A stretch of DNA of 64,000 nt from Bedellia somnulentella (GCA_963576735.1 CAUYWD010000170.1:1-64000); one strand, 5' to 3'. Shown: positions 31,042 to 41,681, counted from the first letter of the stretch. Notes: generated from the letters alone by a model not told the origin. Translations and numbers: made by a program.

Positions 31042-32216
31042 TGCATCCAACTCCCACGGCATTGAACCCGCCATTAGGCAGGCAGCCTCTCGAGACACCG
31101 TCCGGTAGCCTCTTGACGCCCTGGCAGCCATCAGTCGCTGCGGCGCGTGAAGTAGCGCCGCGTTTGACCCCTGCAGGGCGTCCGCCCATACTGGGGAGCC
31201 GTACATGGCCATGGACCGTACGACCCCCATGTAGAGCTGCCTGCACGCGCTCCTGGGGCCCCCAAGGTTGGGCAAGAGTCTGCAAAGAGCAGCTGCCGCA
31301 ACCATCAAACGGGGCCCCAAACGCTCGAAGTGAGCGCGGAAAGTCCAACGGCCGTCGAGTAATAGACCGAGATAGTTCAGAGTAGACTCGACGGCAATCC
31401 TCACGCCACCCACAACGATGGCGGATTCACCAACCGGCGGACGATTCCGAGCGCCATGGAACCACATGGCCTCGGACTTATTCAGAGCCACTTCGAGACC
31501 CAACAACCTAATCCTACGCACCACGTGCGCCACTCCCGCAGTTCCGCGAATGGCGGCCTCTCTATAAGTCTTGCCTCGAGCCGTCACTGGGGTGTCATCT
31601 GCGTAACAGGTAAGTTGGACACCCCAGAGGTTGGCGCCGCGTAAGACCCAGTCGTAACCGATGTTCCACAGGAGTGGGCCCAAGACTGAACCCTGTGGAA
31701 CACCGCAAGACATTTCGCGGCGACACCAACCCTCCCGAACCGGGTATGTGAGGAAACGGTCCGAGAGGTACGACTCGAGTATCCTCATTAAGTAGGGAGG
31801 CACGTTGTGGTATTTAAGTGCCTCCACAATGCAAGACCAGGGCATGGTGTTGAAGGCGTTTTTTATATCGAGCGATACCGCCAACACCACCTCGCCCTGG
31901 GAGACCGCCTCGTCCGCTATTGAGCGGACCCGCAGAACCGCATGCACAGTCGAGCGACAGCGCCGGAAACCGAACTGCTGATCCGAAAGATTCGGACCAG
32001 CTCCCTCCAGGTGCCCGACGATTCGGGCAGAAACCACTCTCTCCATCAGTTTGCCCGCCTCGTCGAGCAACACAATTGGTCGAAAAGAGGAGGGTTCTAC
32101 AGAGTCGGCGGGGCGCCCTTCCTTTCACAACAAAACGAGTTTGCCCGTCTTCCACGGCTCTGGAAAAACACCTTGTTCCAGGCACGTGGTGACTAGGCCC
32201 CGAAATCTCTCCTGCA
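31042..32216 (-). pseudogene. SART fragment B: RT domain only (inverted copy of 11649-12833)
   Basis: Same boundaries, same TGA in the RT fingers and same C-terminal cut as fragment A. The only residue difference I see in the frame is CYADDTPV here against CYADDTLV there, which alters the residue after the catalytic YADDT. Non-functional in either case. Confidence 0.88.
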
Positions 32217-32230
32217 AACCTAACCTAACC
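32217..32230 (-). repeat. Telomeric repeat tract, inverted (CCTAA orientation)
   Basis: AACCTAACCTAACC followed by 15 T (32231-32245): the reverse complement of the 11620-11648 poly(A)-GGTTA junction. Confidence 0.88.
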
Positions 32231-32479
32231 TTTTTTTTTTTTTTTGTCGTGGGGAAATCCTCATGGATTCCCCGCTACTTGAAGGGTGCGGCGGGGATAT
32301 GCCGGACTCCTACCGGCTAAAACCCCACGGTGGCCATCTCACGTGCTTCGTTGCGGGGCATACGGGAATCGCCAGAGGCATGACGTCCGCGTGCCCCACG
32401 CACCACGCCTTTCGGCGAACATCTCGGGGGACCTTATGTGCCCCCTTTCACGCCATCTTTTTCAACGGAAGCTCAAGGC

Positions 32480-32733
32480 CACCCTGAGCTTCCGTTGCAA
32501 AAGATGGCGTAAAAGGGGGCACATAAGGTCAGCCCCCGAGATGTTCGCCGAAAGGCGAAGTGCGTGGGGCACGCGGACGTCATGCCTCTGGCGATTCCCG
32601 TATGCCCTGCAACGAAGCACCTGAGATGGCCACCGTGGGGTTTTAGCCGGTAAGAGTCCGGCATATCCCCGCCGCACCCTTCAAGTGGCGGGGAATCCAT
32701 GAGGATTTCCCCACGGCAAAAAAAAAAAAAAAA
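32480..32733 (+). mobile_element. SART 3' UTR remnant with poly(A)
   Basis: Close relative of the SART-1 3' UTR. Contains the terminal stem CGTGGGG (32634-32640) / CCCCACG (32709-32715) and poly(A) at 32718-32733. The body of the element has been lost at the palindrome. Confidence 0.82.
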
Positions 32734-32772
32734 GGTTAGGTTAGGTTAGGTTAGGTTAGGTTAGGTTAGGTT
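32734..32772 (+). repeat. Telomeric repeat tract, ~7.8 GGTTA units
   Basis: 39 bp of perfect GGTTA repeats between the SART 3' remnant and short unit 1. Confidence 0.95.
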
Positions 32773-32781
32773 CCCCCACAC

Positions 32782-32860
32782 CCCCCACACGGTGCAGCCT
32801 TGTCGTGGCGTGGGGGCTCAGTAGCCCCGGACTAGCCATCCGGGGTGAAGCTAATGCACC
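32782..32860 (+). ncRNA. HDV-like self-cleaving ribozyme (short unit 1)
   Basis: Pairings in the nested double-pseudoknot order: P1 CCCCCAC with GTGGGGG, P2 GGTGCA with TGCACC, P3 GCC with GGC around loop TTGTCGT, and P4 CCCCGG with CCGGGG. The P4-P2 joining strand is GAAGCTAA, whose C is the candidate catalytic base. Expected cleavage is 5' of the first C of P1. HDV-like ribozymes are known at the 5' ends of SART elements. Here nine extra bases separate it from the telomeric repeat. Confidence 0.78.
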
Positions 32861-33265
32861 GAGGTGGCGTCGCTCCCAGTATCCGTCTCATTAGGAGAGG
32901 GGACAGGGGAAGCGACGCAAATCGTAACCCTAGCAACAGTTGTAGCCGCTGTTGCTGGGACCGAGGGCCTTGCCGTCACTGGCAGGTCGCGAGGAGTCAA
33001 CCTCTATAAAAAATCGGAGGAGAAAACCTCGTTAAAAATCATGGGGTGGGTTGCTCCCGTTTTCCTTTCGAGGTGTAGAGAGGGAACGGGAGCAAGAGGG
33101 GAACTCGTAACCCTGGCAGTATTGCACTACCAGGGCCGAGGGTCTTGCCGAGGTGTAGGCTTGACCGCGAGGAGTAAACCTCTATAAAAAATCGGAAGAG
33201 GAGTAAACCTTCCGCAAAAATCCGAGGACAAAACCTCGTTAAAAAATCCGTGAGGTGGTGGGCTG

Positions 33266-33518
33266 TGTTCGGTGCAATATCACCTAACACTGAACTCGTG
33301 GATTGTCGGTCATGTTCGGCTCCGCTCGGATTACAATGTATTAATTATTTAGTAATTATGTAGAATAAATCAGTGTGTTTACCGTAATCGTACTTACTGG
33401 TCACATTCACCTATCATTATCATTTTCATCAACTTATCATAGTTAAATAAATAAACAGAATATTTGGGTTTAAGCAGTGTATCATTGAACTATCATTATA
33501 TCATAAAAAGCCCAAACA
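33266..33518 (+). repeat. BEL/Pao 5' LTR (253 bp)
   Basis: Starts TGTTCGGTGC and ends GCCCAAACA. The identical sequence is at 41429-41681. Followed by TTTTTGGTCCTTCG, the likely primer-binding region. Confidence 0.93.
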
Positions 33519-33802
33519 TTTTTGGTCCTTCGAAAAATTAAGAACCTAGCGCGATTTGTTCATCAGTCGGACTCATCTCGCGAGTGACTTATCAAATATC
33601 AATCACTTAAGAACAGACTATAATAAAGTGTAGTAAAACAGTGCTGCGGGAAAGTGTTTAGTGTTAAAGTTTGGAGAGCAAGTGTGTCAGCATCTGAATT
33701 AAAGGAGCAGCAACTGCGGTTACGTATCATCTTTAATTAATTACGCAGCATATATCCAAGTAAGACTGTTCTTTTTATTCACCTATTCAGTTAACCGTTA
33801 AA

Positions 33803-36800
33803 ATGGAAGAATTGTATGAAAAGCAGGTACTTATTTCTAAAAGTATCAAATCATTGGGTGAAAATTTCAAAAAAGACGGTCCATCCCGTAAGACCCAATC
33901 TTACTTTGAGAAAAGGTTCTCAGAGTTGGAAGAGCTATGGGCTAAATATGAAGTAAATCACCAGGATTTGTATCAATTGTATGACAGAAGGCATCCTTAT
34001 TTTGCAAATTACGAATATGAGCAGACTAAGAAACTTATGGAGTCCATCCGGGCTCTCATGGAACAGAAGTTTAACGAAATATTTGACGTTCAAAAACCAG
34101 GGACAAGTGGCAATAACACTGAAGAGAATAGGGATTTCGTACCACCCTTGTCACAGAAGGATATACACTTGAAAGACCAGGGCGTATTTAGCAAGTATGA
34201 CGACCTCATGAAAAAACAATCTGTTAACTTCAAAGCATTTATGAGAACAGTAAATAGCATTAACCTCGAAAGTATCAATGACAAGTGGGAATTCGAAGAC
34301 GCGCTTAATACATTGCAGAGACGATGGTCTATCATTGACAAGAGCCACTGGGAGATAGCTACAGAGTTAGACGAAACTGATGTAGGTTATGAAGATATAT
34401 TTACAAAACATGAAAAGATATATAATGACCTGAAAAAATCAATAAATACCAAATTTTGGTCCATGCAGCATCGAGAAAAAACCACCCCTCAGATGGAAAT
34501 ACCAATGTTTACTGGAGATTTTCATTCTTGGGTATCTTTCAAAGATCTTTTTAATGAAATCATTCATCGCAATCCATCATTATCACCGGCCCAAAAAATG
34601 CAATTTCTTAAAGGCAAGATAAAGGGTGAGCCACAAAAGTTAATTCAGCATTTACAAATATCTACCGAAAATTACAACAATGCATGGGACATTTTAAATA
34701 ATCGTTACGATAATAAAAAACAAATATTTTCTTGCCACATGGACACCATTATGCGTCTCCCAATATTAGCTCAGCAATCAGCAACAAGCATTAAAAAAAT
34801 GCATGACACGAGTGTGGAATGTCTAAATGCCATCAAAAATTTAGGAGTCAGTATAGAAACATGGGATCCTATCATTGTCCATATTTTATCAAGCAAATTA
34901 GATCACGAGAGTCACAGAGATTATATAGAGTCGTTGAAGAACTCGAAAGAACTACCGGTACTTAAAGAGTTTTTGGAATTTTTAGAAATAAAATTTACAT
35001 GTTTAGAATCATCTAGAAGGAAAGCAGAGACATTTGTATCAAAGCCATATCCACCTAATCATCAGCATAATCGTTCATCATCGCACATATCACCAGCATA
35101 TAAAAAGTCGTATCAACCTGTATATAACCAATTTCATAATCAATATCAATATCAAAAACAAGCGGCGAATAACAAAGTATCATTGGCGGTGAGTGGAAGA
35201 ATCAAATGTCCATTGTGCAAATGCGAACATGGCATCTTTAATTGCAAAACATTTATGGAAATGACAAATGAATTAAAACTGCAAACTATTGCTAAATTAA
35301 AATTATGTGAAAACTGCCTTTATTGCCACAATGGTAAGGAATGCATATCAAAAAGAAGATGCCGCCTTTGTCAAGAGTGTCATAATACACTTTTGCACGA
35401 GGCTTACACTCAACGACCACATAATAGCATTAATATGCAAGGGGGTAGGCAGCCAGGCAATACCTCTCTTGTAACTCAATCAAAATCGGGAGAAATTCTT
35501 TTATCAACCGCTCTTATTAAAGTAAAGGGCGCAGATGAATCATACCACGTGTTAAGAGGACTTATCGATCAAGGTAGTCAGATATCAATTATAACAGAAG
35601 CAGCCGCACAGATTTTGGGTTTAAAGAGACGTCACTATAATGGCACTGTAGTAGGCGTCGGCCAGAATGAGAACAACTGCAAGGGTGTCCTCAATTTAAC
35701 ATGTTTGTCTTTACACAACGATTTTACTTTTAATACAGAAGCGCTTATAATGAGCAATCTAATAAAAAACTTGCCCAATAATACAATATCAAAGCCGAAC
35801 TTATCATATTTGGAAAATATAAGCCTTGCAGATCCAGATTATCATATCAGCCGACCCGTTGACTTATTATTAGGGGCCGATATATATTCAACAATAATTT
35901 TAAATGGTATTATTAAAGGAGAGAACACGGATCAGCCACTAGCCCAACAGTCTCAATTAGGGTGGTTGCTATGTGGTAACGTGAAATCATTTCACTGCAA
36001 CGTTATTGTAAACAATGTACAGGATTTAAAATCGTTTTGGGAAGTGGAGGAGCTAAACGACGAGAACGATCTGACATCTGAAGATCAAAAATGTATTGAC
36101 TACTACTTGTCAAGCACTAAAAGACAGGAGAGTGGAAGATATATTGTCAAAATACCATTTAAAGATAATTTTGAGCAACAACTCGGTTCTTCAAAGGAAA
36201 AAGCTATAGCACAGTTTAAAAACATTGAGAAAAAATTTACACGGCAGCAAACATTGGCGGAGCAATATAAAACTTTTATGCAGGAGTACCGAGATATGGG
36301 TCATATGATATTATCAAACAATAATAGCACAGATGGTTGTTATCTCCCGCACCATGCAGTGATTCGTGCTGATTCCGTTACTTCCAAGCTACGCGTGGTA
36401 TTTAATGCGTCAGCAAGGACGTCCACGGGAGTTAGTTTAAATGATGTAATGTGTAAAGGGCCCAACTTACAAAAAGATTTACAATCACTTATTTTATCAT
36501 GGCGTCAATATCAATATGCATTTACCAGTGACATAGAAAAGATGTATCGACAAATTATCATCGACAAGTCACATCAAAAATACCAGAAGGTTATGTGGAG
36601 AGAGTCAAAAGAAAAACCTATACAGACATATCAATTAAGCACAGTCACATATGGTACTAAAGCAGCTCCTTTTTTAGCTATGATGACACTTAAAAAGTTA
36701 GCAACTGACGAAAATGAGAACTACCCAGAAGCAAGCATCATATTGGAAAACTCATTTTACATGGATGACCTGGTTCACGGCTCACATTCCATACAAAAGG

Positions 36801-39800
36801 GTAAGCAGATTATAAAAGATCTCATATCGCTACTTCAATCAGGCGGTTTCAAGTTGAGAAAGTGGGTTTCAAATCATCCTAAAATATTGGAAAATGTTAC
36901 ATCAAATCAAGATTTATTATCAGACTCGTTTATTTTTAAATCAGAAAACTTATCAAAGACATTAGGGTTGTATTGGAATGCAGTGGAAGATAAATTCATA
37001 ATACAATGCAACATAACGCACGATATAAATAAACTTACGAAAAGAACTTTACTGGCTGAAATATCAAAAATGTTTGACCCGCTTGGTTGGGTAGCCCCTA
37101 TCACCACGAAATTCAAATTATTATTTCAAAAAGTTTGGAGTGAACAAATAAAATGGGATGAGGAAGTACCAATACATATAAAGAAAGAATGGACAAATAT
37201 CACTAGAGATCTATATCAAATATCAAACATACAGATACCAAGATGGTTAGGAAGCCAAGAGAATGATAAAATTGAGTTACATGGTTTTTCAGACGCCTCT
37301 ATTAATTGTTATGCAGCAGTTATATATGCCCGGGTTCGCCAGCCAAATAATAATAACATCGTTCTATTAACATCAAAAACTAGAATAGTCCCCGCTAATA
37401 AATCGATATCATTACCTAGATTGGAGTTATGTGGATCATTTTTATTAGCAAAACTTATGAAAAAAGTATCAAGCAGCTATCCCGATCATCTCTTACAAAT
37501 TCATGGCTGGTGTGATTCCAAGGTCGTCCTTGCGTGGCTTCAAGGCGATCCCGGCCGTTGGAAGACTTTTATATCAAACAGAGTAAAGTTAATTACATCC
37601 ATCATACCCCCTGCGAATTGGCAATATGTAAAAAGTAATGAAAATCCTGCTGACTGTGCTAGTAGAGGTCTTACAGCTTCACTTCTTATTAAACATAACA
37701 TATGGTGGAAAGGCCCAGAATGGCTTAAAAGTATAAATAACCAATATCAAGACAGAAAACAAGTGTATAATACTGACCTAGAAATAAAAACAAAACATAC
37801 AAATGTAGCTCAAATACAAGATACGAGTATTATCCAACAGATATTAAATCAGCATAACGATATCAATAAAATAAAAAGAAAGATAGCGTGGATTCTAAGA
37901 GCATGTAAAATACTATTTTCGAATGTGTCTACCCCATTATCAAGCTACTTGAGTTTATCTGAATTAGAGCAAGCAAACAACATACTTATTAAATATGAAC
38001 AAAGAACTTATTTTTCTTCAGACATAGAAAGTATACTTAAACATAACAAGTTAAGCTCCAAGAGCCAATTACGTAATCTTTATCCCATGTTATCTAATGG
38101 TGTTTTACGTGTCGGAGGACGATTGAAAAATGCAAATATAACTCCTGAGATGAAACATCCGATTATCATAGCAAAAAACAGTCAGTTAGCAAATCTTCTT
38201 ATCAACGAAGCGCATCGTATTACTTATCATGGAGGAGCGCGCCTTACCCTATCATATTTAAGGAAAAGGTATTGGATCATTGGAGGTACCAGAACAGTTA
38301 AAAAGGAAATAAGAAAATGCATCATTTGTGCGAAGCAAAACACTAAAACTCAATATCAATTAATGGGCGATCTCCCGCCGTCTAGAGTTAACGAGGCAAA
38401 ACCATTCGAGCATACGGGTGTTGATTACACAGGATTCGTAGAAATAAAATGTAACAAAGGGCGCGGTATCAAAACGTCGAAAGGGTATATAGCTGTTTTT
38501 ATTTGTATGGTCACTAAGGCTGTACATTTAGAATTAGTTTCCGATATAACAAGTTCAGCATTTTTAGCAGCATTAAGAAGAATGGCAGCCAGGAGAGGGG
38601 TGCCATCACATATGTATAGTGACAACGGAACAAATTTTGTTAAAGCCGATAGAATCATTCAAGAAGCGTTTTTAGAAATTCAGCAAATTTTCACAGATAC
38701 TTTTTATAATGAAATAACTGATATGGCTATAGTCTGGCATAGAAACAGTCCAACCCACTGCCAAGCAGGTGGAATTTGGGAGAAAATGGTGGGTACTTTA
38801 AAGCATCATTTAAAACGAGTACTGAATAATCAAAAATTGACATTTGAAGAATTTTCCACACTATTAGCACAGATTGAAAGTTGTATCAATAGTCGACCAC
38901 TGTGCCCATTAACAGAGGACATTGAGGATTTAGACTTTCTAACACCTAACCATTTTCTAATAAGTCGCCCCGGGTTATCAGTTATTGAAACAGCAGAAGA
39001 CGCTAGAACACGCTGGCATCACATAAATAGAATATTTAAAGACATCTGGCGCCGTTGGAAATCAGAATATCTCACACAACTTTCGGTAAGAAATAAATGG
39101 TTGGAGCCGAGAAAAAACATTGAGATCGACGATTTAGTAATTATTCACGAAGACAACCTACCAGCCAATAAGTGGTTAATGGGTAGAGTAACAGAAACAC
39201 ATCCTGGAAAGGACAACTTAGTAAGAGTAGTAACCCTAAAAACTAAAAATGGTTTTCTGACACGACCGGTTGTTAAATTATCAGTCTTACCCCTACGATC
39301 TTCATGTCAGCAAAGCCAAAACAAACCCCACAATATCAATCAAGCCACTCCAATAACTCATAATAATACTGAAAAGAAAGTCTATCAATCTCAAACAAGT
39401 TTTGTATCAAAAGCATTTTGTATTATTTTATTCATGATGACAATACTCTCCAGTACCGAAGCTTCTCTAAATATATCAAGCATGAAACCAAATCAATCGA
39501 TATACTTCGACCATGTAACAAAAATGCAACTGACTCAAGATAAATGGACATTGGTAGTTTATTACGATATGGCACCATATTGGGAAGGGGAAACTGCATT
39601 TAAAAAAATATTCGGTCATTTAACTACTATATGCTCACGGATAGAAACTACAACTAATTGTGATATGATTATATTACAAATGACTCATAACTACGAAGAA
39701 TTAAAATATTACGATGAGATACTATGTAGTAAACAATTGAGAAGCGGTGGCGAGACACCACGGCGCGGGCGTCGAGGCCTTATCAACGGTGTCGGTTACA

Positions 39801-41260
39801 TCGCCAATTCCTTGTTCGGAGTATTGGACGAGAGATTTGCTGAGCAATATTCGAATGATATAAACTTGGTTCGTAACAATGAATTACACCTTGTAAACTT
39901 ATGGCGCAATCAGACATCGATTATAGAATCCCAATACAGTTTGTTAAAGCGAATAGAAGAAAATATATCTCAACAACATAAAGCGATAGAAGAACATTTT
40001 AGTTCCTTAGATCACGTAATGATTACGTTAAATCAACAAATGAAGAGTACTTCTCAAAGAGAAGACTTCCTTATAGCGACCATTGCTGCACAAAATTTGC
40101 TGAACAACTTAAAGCAGATACAAGATACTATATTATACACCATAACCGATGTGAGTCAAGGTCAACTTAACCTACATTTATTATCACCCGAGCAGTTGAA
40201 GAATGAATTAAATATCATATCAGGTCAAATATCAAAAGAACTTTCCCTTCCTATCAATAACCTGCATACTGATCTATCCAAAATTTACAAATTATTAAAA
40301 ATAAAATCAAGAATGACGAAAGATTACTTACTGTTTGAATTGAATTTTCCATTAATAAGCAGAGATGATTATGAAATATATAAATTAATAGCGATCCCGC
40401 AAAAACACGAGAATTATGTGATTGAGGTTTATACCAAAACTGATTATTTAGCAATTAATTTAAGAAAAGACAAATACTTGACCCTATCAATAGACGAATT
40501 GCAATCATGCACAGATAATGCTGAGTATGTTTTATGCGCTTTGCAAAAGCCCATATTTCATTTACCATCCGATGAAAAGTTTTGTGAACTGAATAGTAAT
40601 GAGCAATGTAAAATTAAGAAGACTGTATGTGAAAACAAGTGGATACCACTGTCAAACATGGTTAAATACCTCTATTTTGTCTGCTCACCAACCAACGTTA
40701 TTGTTTTATGTGAAAATAAACCGATATCAACTGAAAATATTAAATTGACGGGCATAATATCACTGGAACAAAATTGCGAAATTAAAGGAAAGGATTTCAC
40801 TCTGACGACACACGAGTATCCTTACAAACTAAATATATTGAATATGAAACCAAATATTAATATTCCAATTATAACAGATATAAACAACATTTTCAATATT
40901 TCTATTCCAAAATTTATTTATAATATGGAATCAGAAAGCAACATCAATATTTCGTTATCACATTTGAGCAAGCAGATCAAGGACATGAAAGATGCTGATA
41001 GCGATTTGAACCAGTTATCTAGCCATGACATCCACCAATACAGTATCAGCTACGGGTTAGTGGTAGCAGCCGTGGTTGCAGCAGCGGTGTTCGTGTGGAG
41101 AAGGTGTAGACGCCGTAGACGGCTAGAATTACCAAACATCAACGTCGCCAACCCGGACTCGATAGAACTTAATGTGTGCAACAGTGATCAAGTGTCAGTG
41201 TCTAAAGTGAAAAGTGTAGCGACCTCCCCTGTAGTTAAAAAACGTAGTATAATAGTGTGA
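33803..41260 (+). CDS. BEL/Pao Gag-Pol-Env polyprotein (2,485 aa)
   Basis: Starts at ATG 33803 in good context (AAAATGG). Order by residue: Gag with a DUF1759-like region ~230-370; Cys-rich knuckles ~466-535; aspartic protease-like LIDQGSQ ~588; RT with RVVFNAS ~862 and catalytic YMDD ~985; RNase H with HGFSDAS ~1157 and NPADCASRG ~1280; integrase with an H-H-C-C finger ~1466-1512 and D, D, E near 1536, 1603 and 1658; a DUF5641-like domain ~1737-1832. The Env-like part follows without a stop: a hydrophobic signal-like segment ~1867-1887, a furin-type RRGRR site ~1986 followed by GLINGVGY and LFGVLDE, coiled coil, and a C-terminal membrane helix ~2417-2434 with an Arg-rich tail. The layout recalls Envs related to baculovirus F / errantivirus fusion proteins; homology needs a search. 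No subgenomic splice site was identified. Confidence 0.92.
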   Translation: MEELYEKQVLISKSIKSLGENFKKDGPSRKTQSYFEKRFSELEELWAKYEVNHQDLYQLYDRRHPYFANYEYEQTKKLMESIRALMEQKFNEIFDVQKPGTSGNNTEENRDFVPPLSQKDIHLKDQGVFSKYDDLMKKQSVNFKAFMRTVNSINLESINDKWEFEDALNTLQRRWSIIDKSHWEIATELDETDVGYEDIFTKHEKIYNDLKKSINTKFWSMQHREKTTPQMEIPMFTGDFHSWVSFKDLFNEIIHRNPSLSPAQKMQFLKGKIKGEPQKLIQHLQISTENYNNAWDILNNRYDNKKQIFSCHMDTIMRLPILAQQSATSIKKMHDTSVECLNAIKNLGVSIETWDPIIVHILSSKLDHESHRDYIESLKNSKELPVLKEFLEFLEIKFTCLESSRRKAETFVSKPYPPNHQHNRSSSHISPAYKKSYQPVYNQFHNQYQYQKQAANNKVSLAVSGRIKCPLCKCEHGIFNCKTFMEMTNELKLQTIAKLKLCENCLYCHNGKECISKRRCRLCQECHNTLLHEAYTQRPHNSINMQGGRQPGNTSLVTQSKSGEILLSTALIKVKGADESYHVLRGLIDQGSQISIITEAAAQILGLKRRHYNGTVVGVGQNENNCKGVLNLTCLSLHNDFTFNTEALIMSNLIKNLPNNTISKPNLSYLENISLADPDYHISRPVDLLLGADIYSTIILNGIIKGENTDQPLAQQSQLGWLLCGNVKSFHCNVIVNNVQDLKSFWEVEELNDENDLTSEDQKCIDYYLSSTKRQESGRYIVKIPFKDNFEQQLGSSKEKAIAQFKNIEKKFTRQQTLAEQYKTFMQEYRDMGHMILSNNNSTDGCYLPHHAVIRADSVTSKLRVVFNASARTSTGVSLNDVMCKGPNLQKDLQSLILSWRQYQYAFTSDIEKMYRQIIIDKSHQKYQKVMWRESKEKPIQTYQLSTVTYGTKAAPFLAMMTLKKLATDENENYPEASIILENSFYMDDLVHGSHSIQKGKQIIKDLISLLQSGGFKLRKWVSNHPKILENVTSNQDLLSDSFIFKSENLSKTLGLYWNAVEDKFIIQCNITHDINKLTKRTLLAEISKMFDPLGWVAPITTKFKLLFQKVWSEQIKWDEEVPIHIKKEWTNITRDLYQISNIQIPRWLGSQENDKIELHGFSDASINCYAAVIYARVRQPNNNNIVLLTSKTRIVPANKSISLPRLELCGSFLLAKLMKKVSSSYPDHLLQIHGWCDSKVVLAWLQGDPGRWKTFISNRVKLITSIIPPANWQYVKSNENPADCASRGLTASLLIKHNIWWKGPEWLKSINNQYQDRKQVYNTDLEIKTKHTNVAQIQDTSIIQQILNQHNDINKIKRKIAWILRACKILFSNVSTPLSSYLSLSELEQANNILIKYEQRTYFSSDIESILKHNKLSSKSQLRNLYPMLSNGVLRVGGRLKNANITPEMKHPIIIAKNSQLANLLINEAHRITYHGGARLTLSYLRKRYWIIGGTRTVKKEIRKCIICAKQNTKTQYQLMGDLPPSRVNEAKPFEHTGVDYTGFVEIKCNKGRGIKTSKGYIAVFICMVTKAVHLELVSDITSSAFLAALRRMAARRGVPSHMYSDNGTNFVKADRIIQEAFLEIQQIFTDTFYNEITDMAIVWHRNSPTHCQAGGIWEKMVGTLKHHLKRVLNNQKLTFEEFSTLLAQIESCINSRPLCPLTEDIEDLDFLTPNHFLISRPGLSVIETAEDARTRWHHINRIFKDIWRRWKSEYLTQLSVRNKWLEPRKNIEIDDLVIIHEDNLPANKWLMGRVTETHPGKDNLVRVVTLKTKNGFLTRPVVKLSVLPLRSSCQQSQNKPHNINQATPITHNNTEKKVYQSQTSFVSKAFCIILFMMTILSSTEASLNISSMKPNQSIYFDHVTKMQLTQDKWTLVVYYDMAPYWEGETAFKKIFGHLTTICSRIETTTNCDMIILQMTHNYEELKYYDEILCSKQLRSGGETPRRGRRGLINGVGYIANSLFGVLDERFAEQYSNDINLVRNNELHLVNLWRNQTSIIESQYSLLKRIEENISQQHKAIEEHFSSLDHVMITLNQQMKSTSQREDFLIATIAAQNLLNNLKQIQDTILYTITDVSQGQLNLHLLSPEQLKNELNIISGQISKELSLPINNLHTDLSKIYKLLKIKSRMTKDYLLFELNFPLISRDDYEIYKLIAIPQKHENYVIEVYTKTDYLAINLRKDKYLTLSIDELQSCTDNAEYVLCALQKPIFHLPSDEKFCELNSNEQCKIKKTVCENKWIPLSNMVKYLYFVCSPTNVIVLCENKPISTENIKLTGIISLEQNCEIKGKDFTLTTHEYPYKLNILNMKPNINIPIITDINNIFNISIPKFIYNMESESNINISLSHLSKQIKDMKDADSDLNQLSSHDIHQYSISYGLVVAAVVAAAVFVWRRCRRRRRLELPNINVANPDSIELNVCNSDQVSVSKVKSVATSPVVKKRSIIV

Positions 41261-41428
41261 TATACAAATAATATTTTTAAAAAAAGTGGTTATATTTTTA
41301 GACTCCATTTTAAAGTTTTAACTTCATCTTAATTTTAAGGAAAAATTGTTTATCACTTTGTATCATTTAGTCATCAGCTGCATTTCATTTCATTATCCTT
41401 ATGGTTTCTTATCTCGTATCCGGGAGCA
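41261..41428 (+). other. BEL/Pao 3' non-coding region and polypurine tract
   Basis: AT-rich, no ORF. CCGGGAGCA (41420-41428) abuts the 3' LTR and is the probable polypurine tract. Confidence 0.6.
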
Positions 41429-41681
41429 TGTTCGGTGCAATATCACCTAACACTGAACTCGTGGATTGTCGGTCATGTTCGGCTCCGCTCGGATTACAAT
41501 GTATTAATTATTTAGTAATTATGTAGAATAAATCAGTGTGTTTACCGTAATCGTACTTACTGGTCACATTCACCTATCATTATCATTTTCATCAACTTAT
41601 CATAGTTAAATAAATAAACAGAATATTTGGGTTTAAGCAGTGTATCATTGAACTATCATTATATCATAAAAAGCCCAAACA
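41429..41681 (+). repeat. BEL/Pao 3' LTR (253 bp)
   Basis: Reads identical to 33266-33518. Followed by the second GGCTG (41682-41686). Confidence 0.93.

Larger units (their letters stand above)
25567..32494 (-). repeat. Right arm of the large inverted duplication
   Basis: Counterpart of 11381-14164 in opposite orientation, with the CR1-like element 25880-30941 inserted. The outer end coincides with the 3'-UTR hairpin at 32467-32494, next to a plus-strand copy of the same 3' UTR. Confidence 0.85.
32217..32747. repeat. ~530-bp palindrome of two opposed SART 3' UTRs
   Basis: Left half is a SART 3' UTR on the minus strand, right half (32480-32733) the same 3' UTR on the plus strand. The two share one central hairpin (GGAAGCTCA...TGAGCTTCC, 32467-32493) and extend outward to poly(A) and telomeric repeats on both sides. 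The halves differ by scattered changes (about 95% identical by eye), so they come from two related copies and not from a simple mirror. Confidence 0.85.
33266..41681 (+). mobile_element. BEL/Pao LTR element with env; apparently intact
   Basis: 8,416 bp with 253-bp LTRs (TGTTCGG...CCCAAACA) that I read as identical, flanked by a 5-bp duplication GGCTG. The PBS region TTTGGTCCTTCG lies just inside the 5' LTR. A single ORF of 2,485 codons encodes Gag, Pol and an Env-like protein. Identical LTRs and an unbroken ORF suggest a very recent insertion and possible activity. It inserted into a SART-derived non-autonomous unit. Confidence 0.93.

Noticed and set aside
32734..32772. CRISPR-like or satellite array
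   Set aside because: The repeats are 5-bp telomeric GGTTA units without spacers, at element borders; no cas genes and the window is eukaryotic.
32864..33187. ORF of 107 codons, also present at 52561-52884
   Set aside because: Conserved only because the short units are near-identical copies; composition follows the GC-rich non-coding repeats and it has no domain. Unit 3 lacks its start through the CR1-like insertion.
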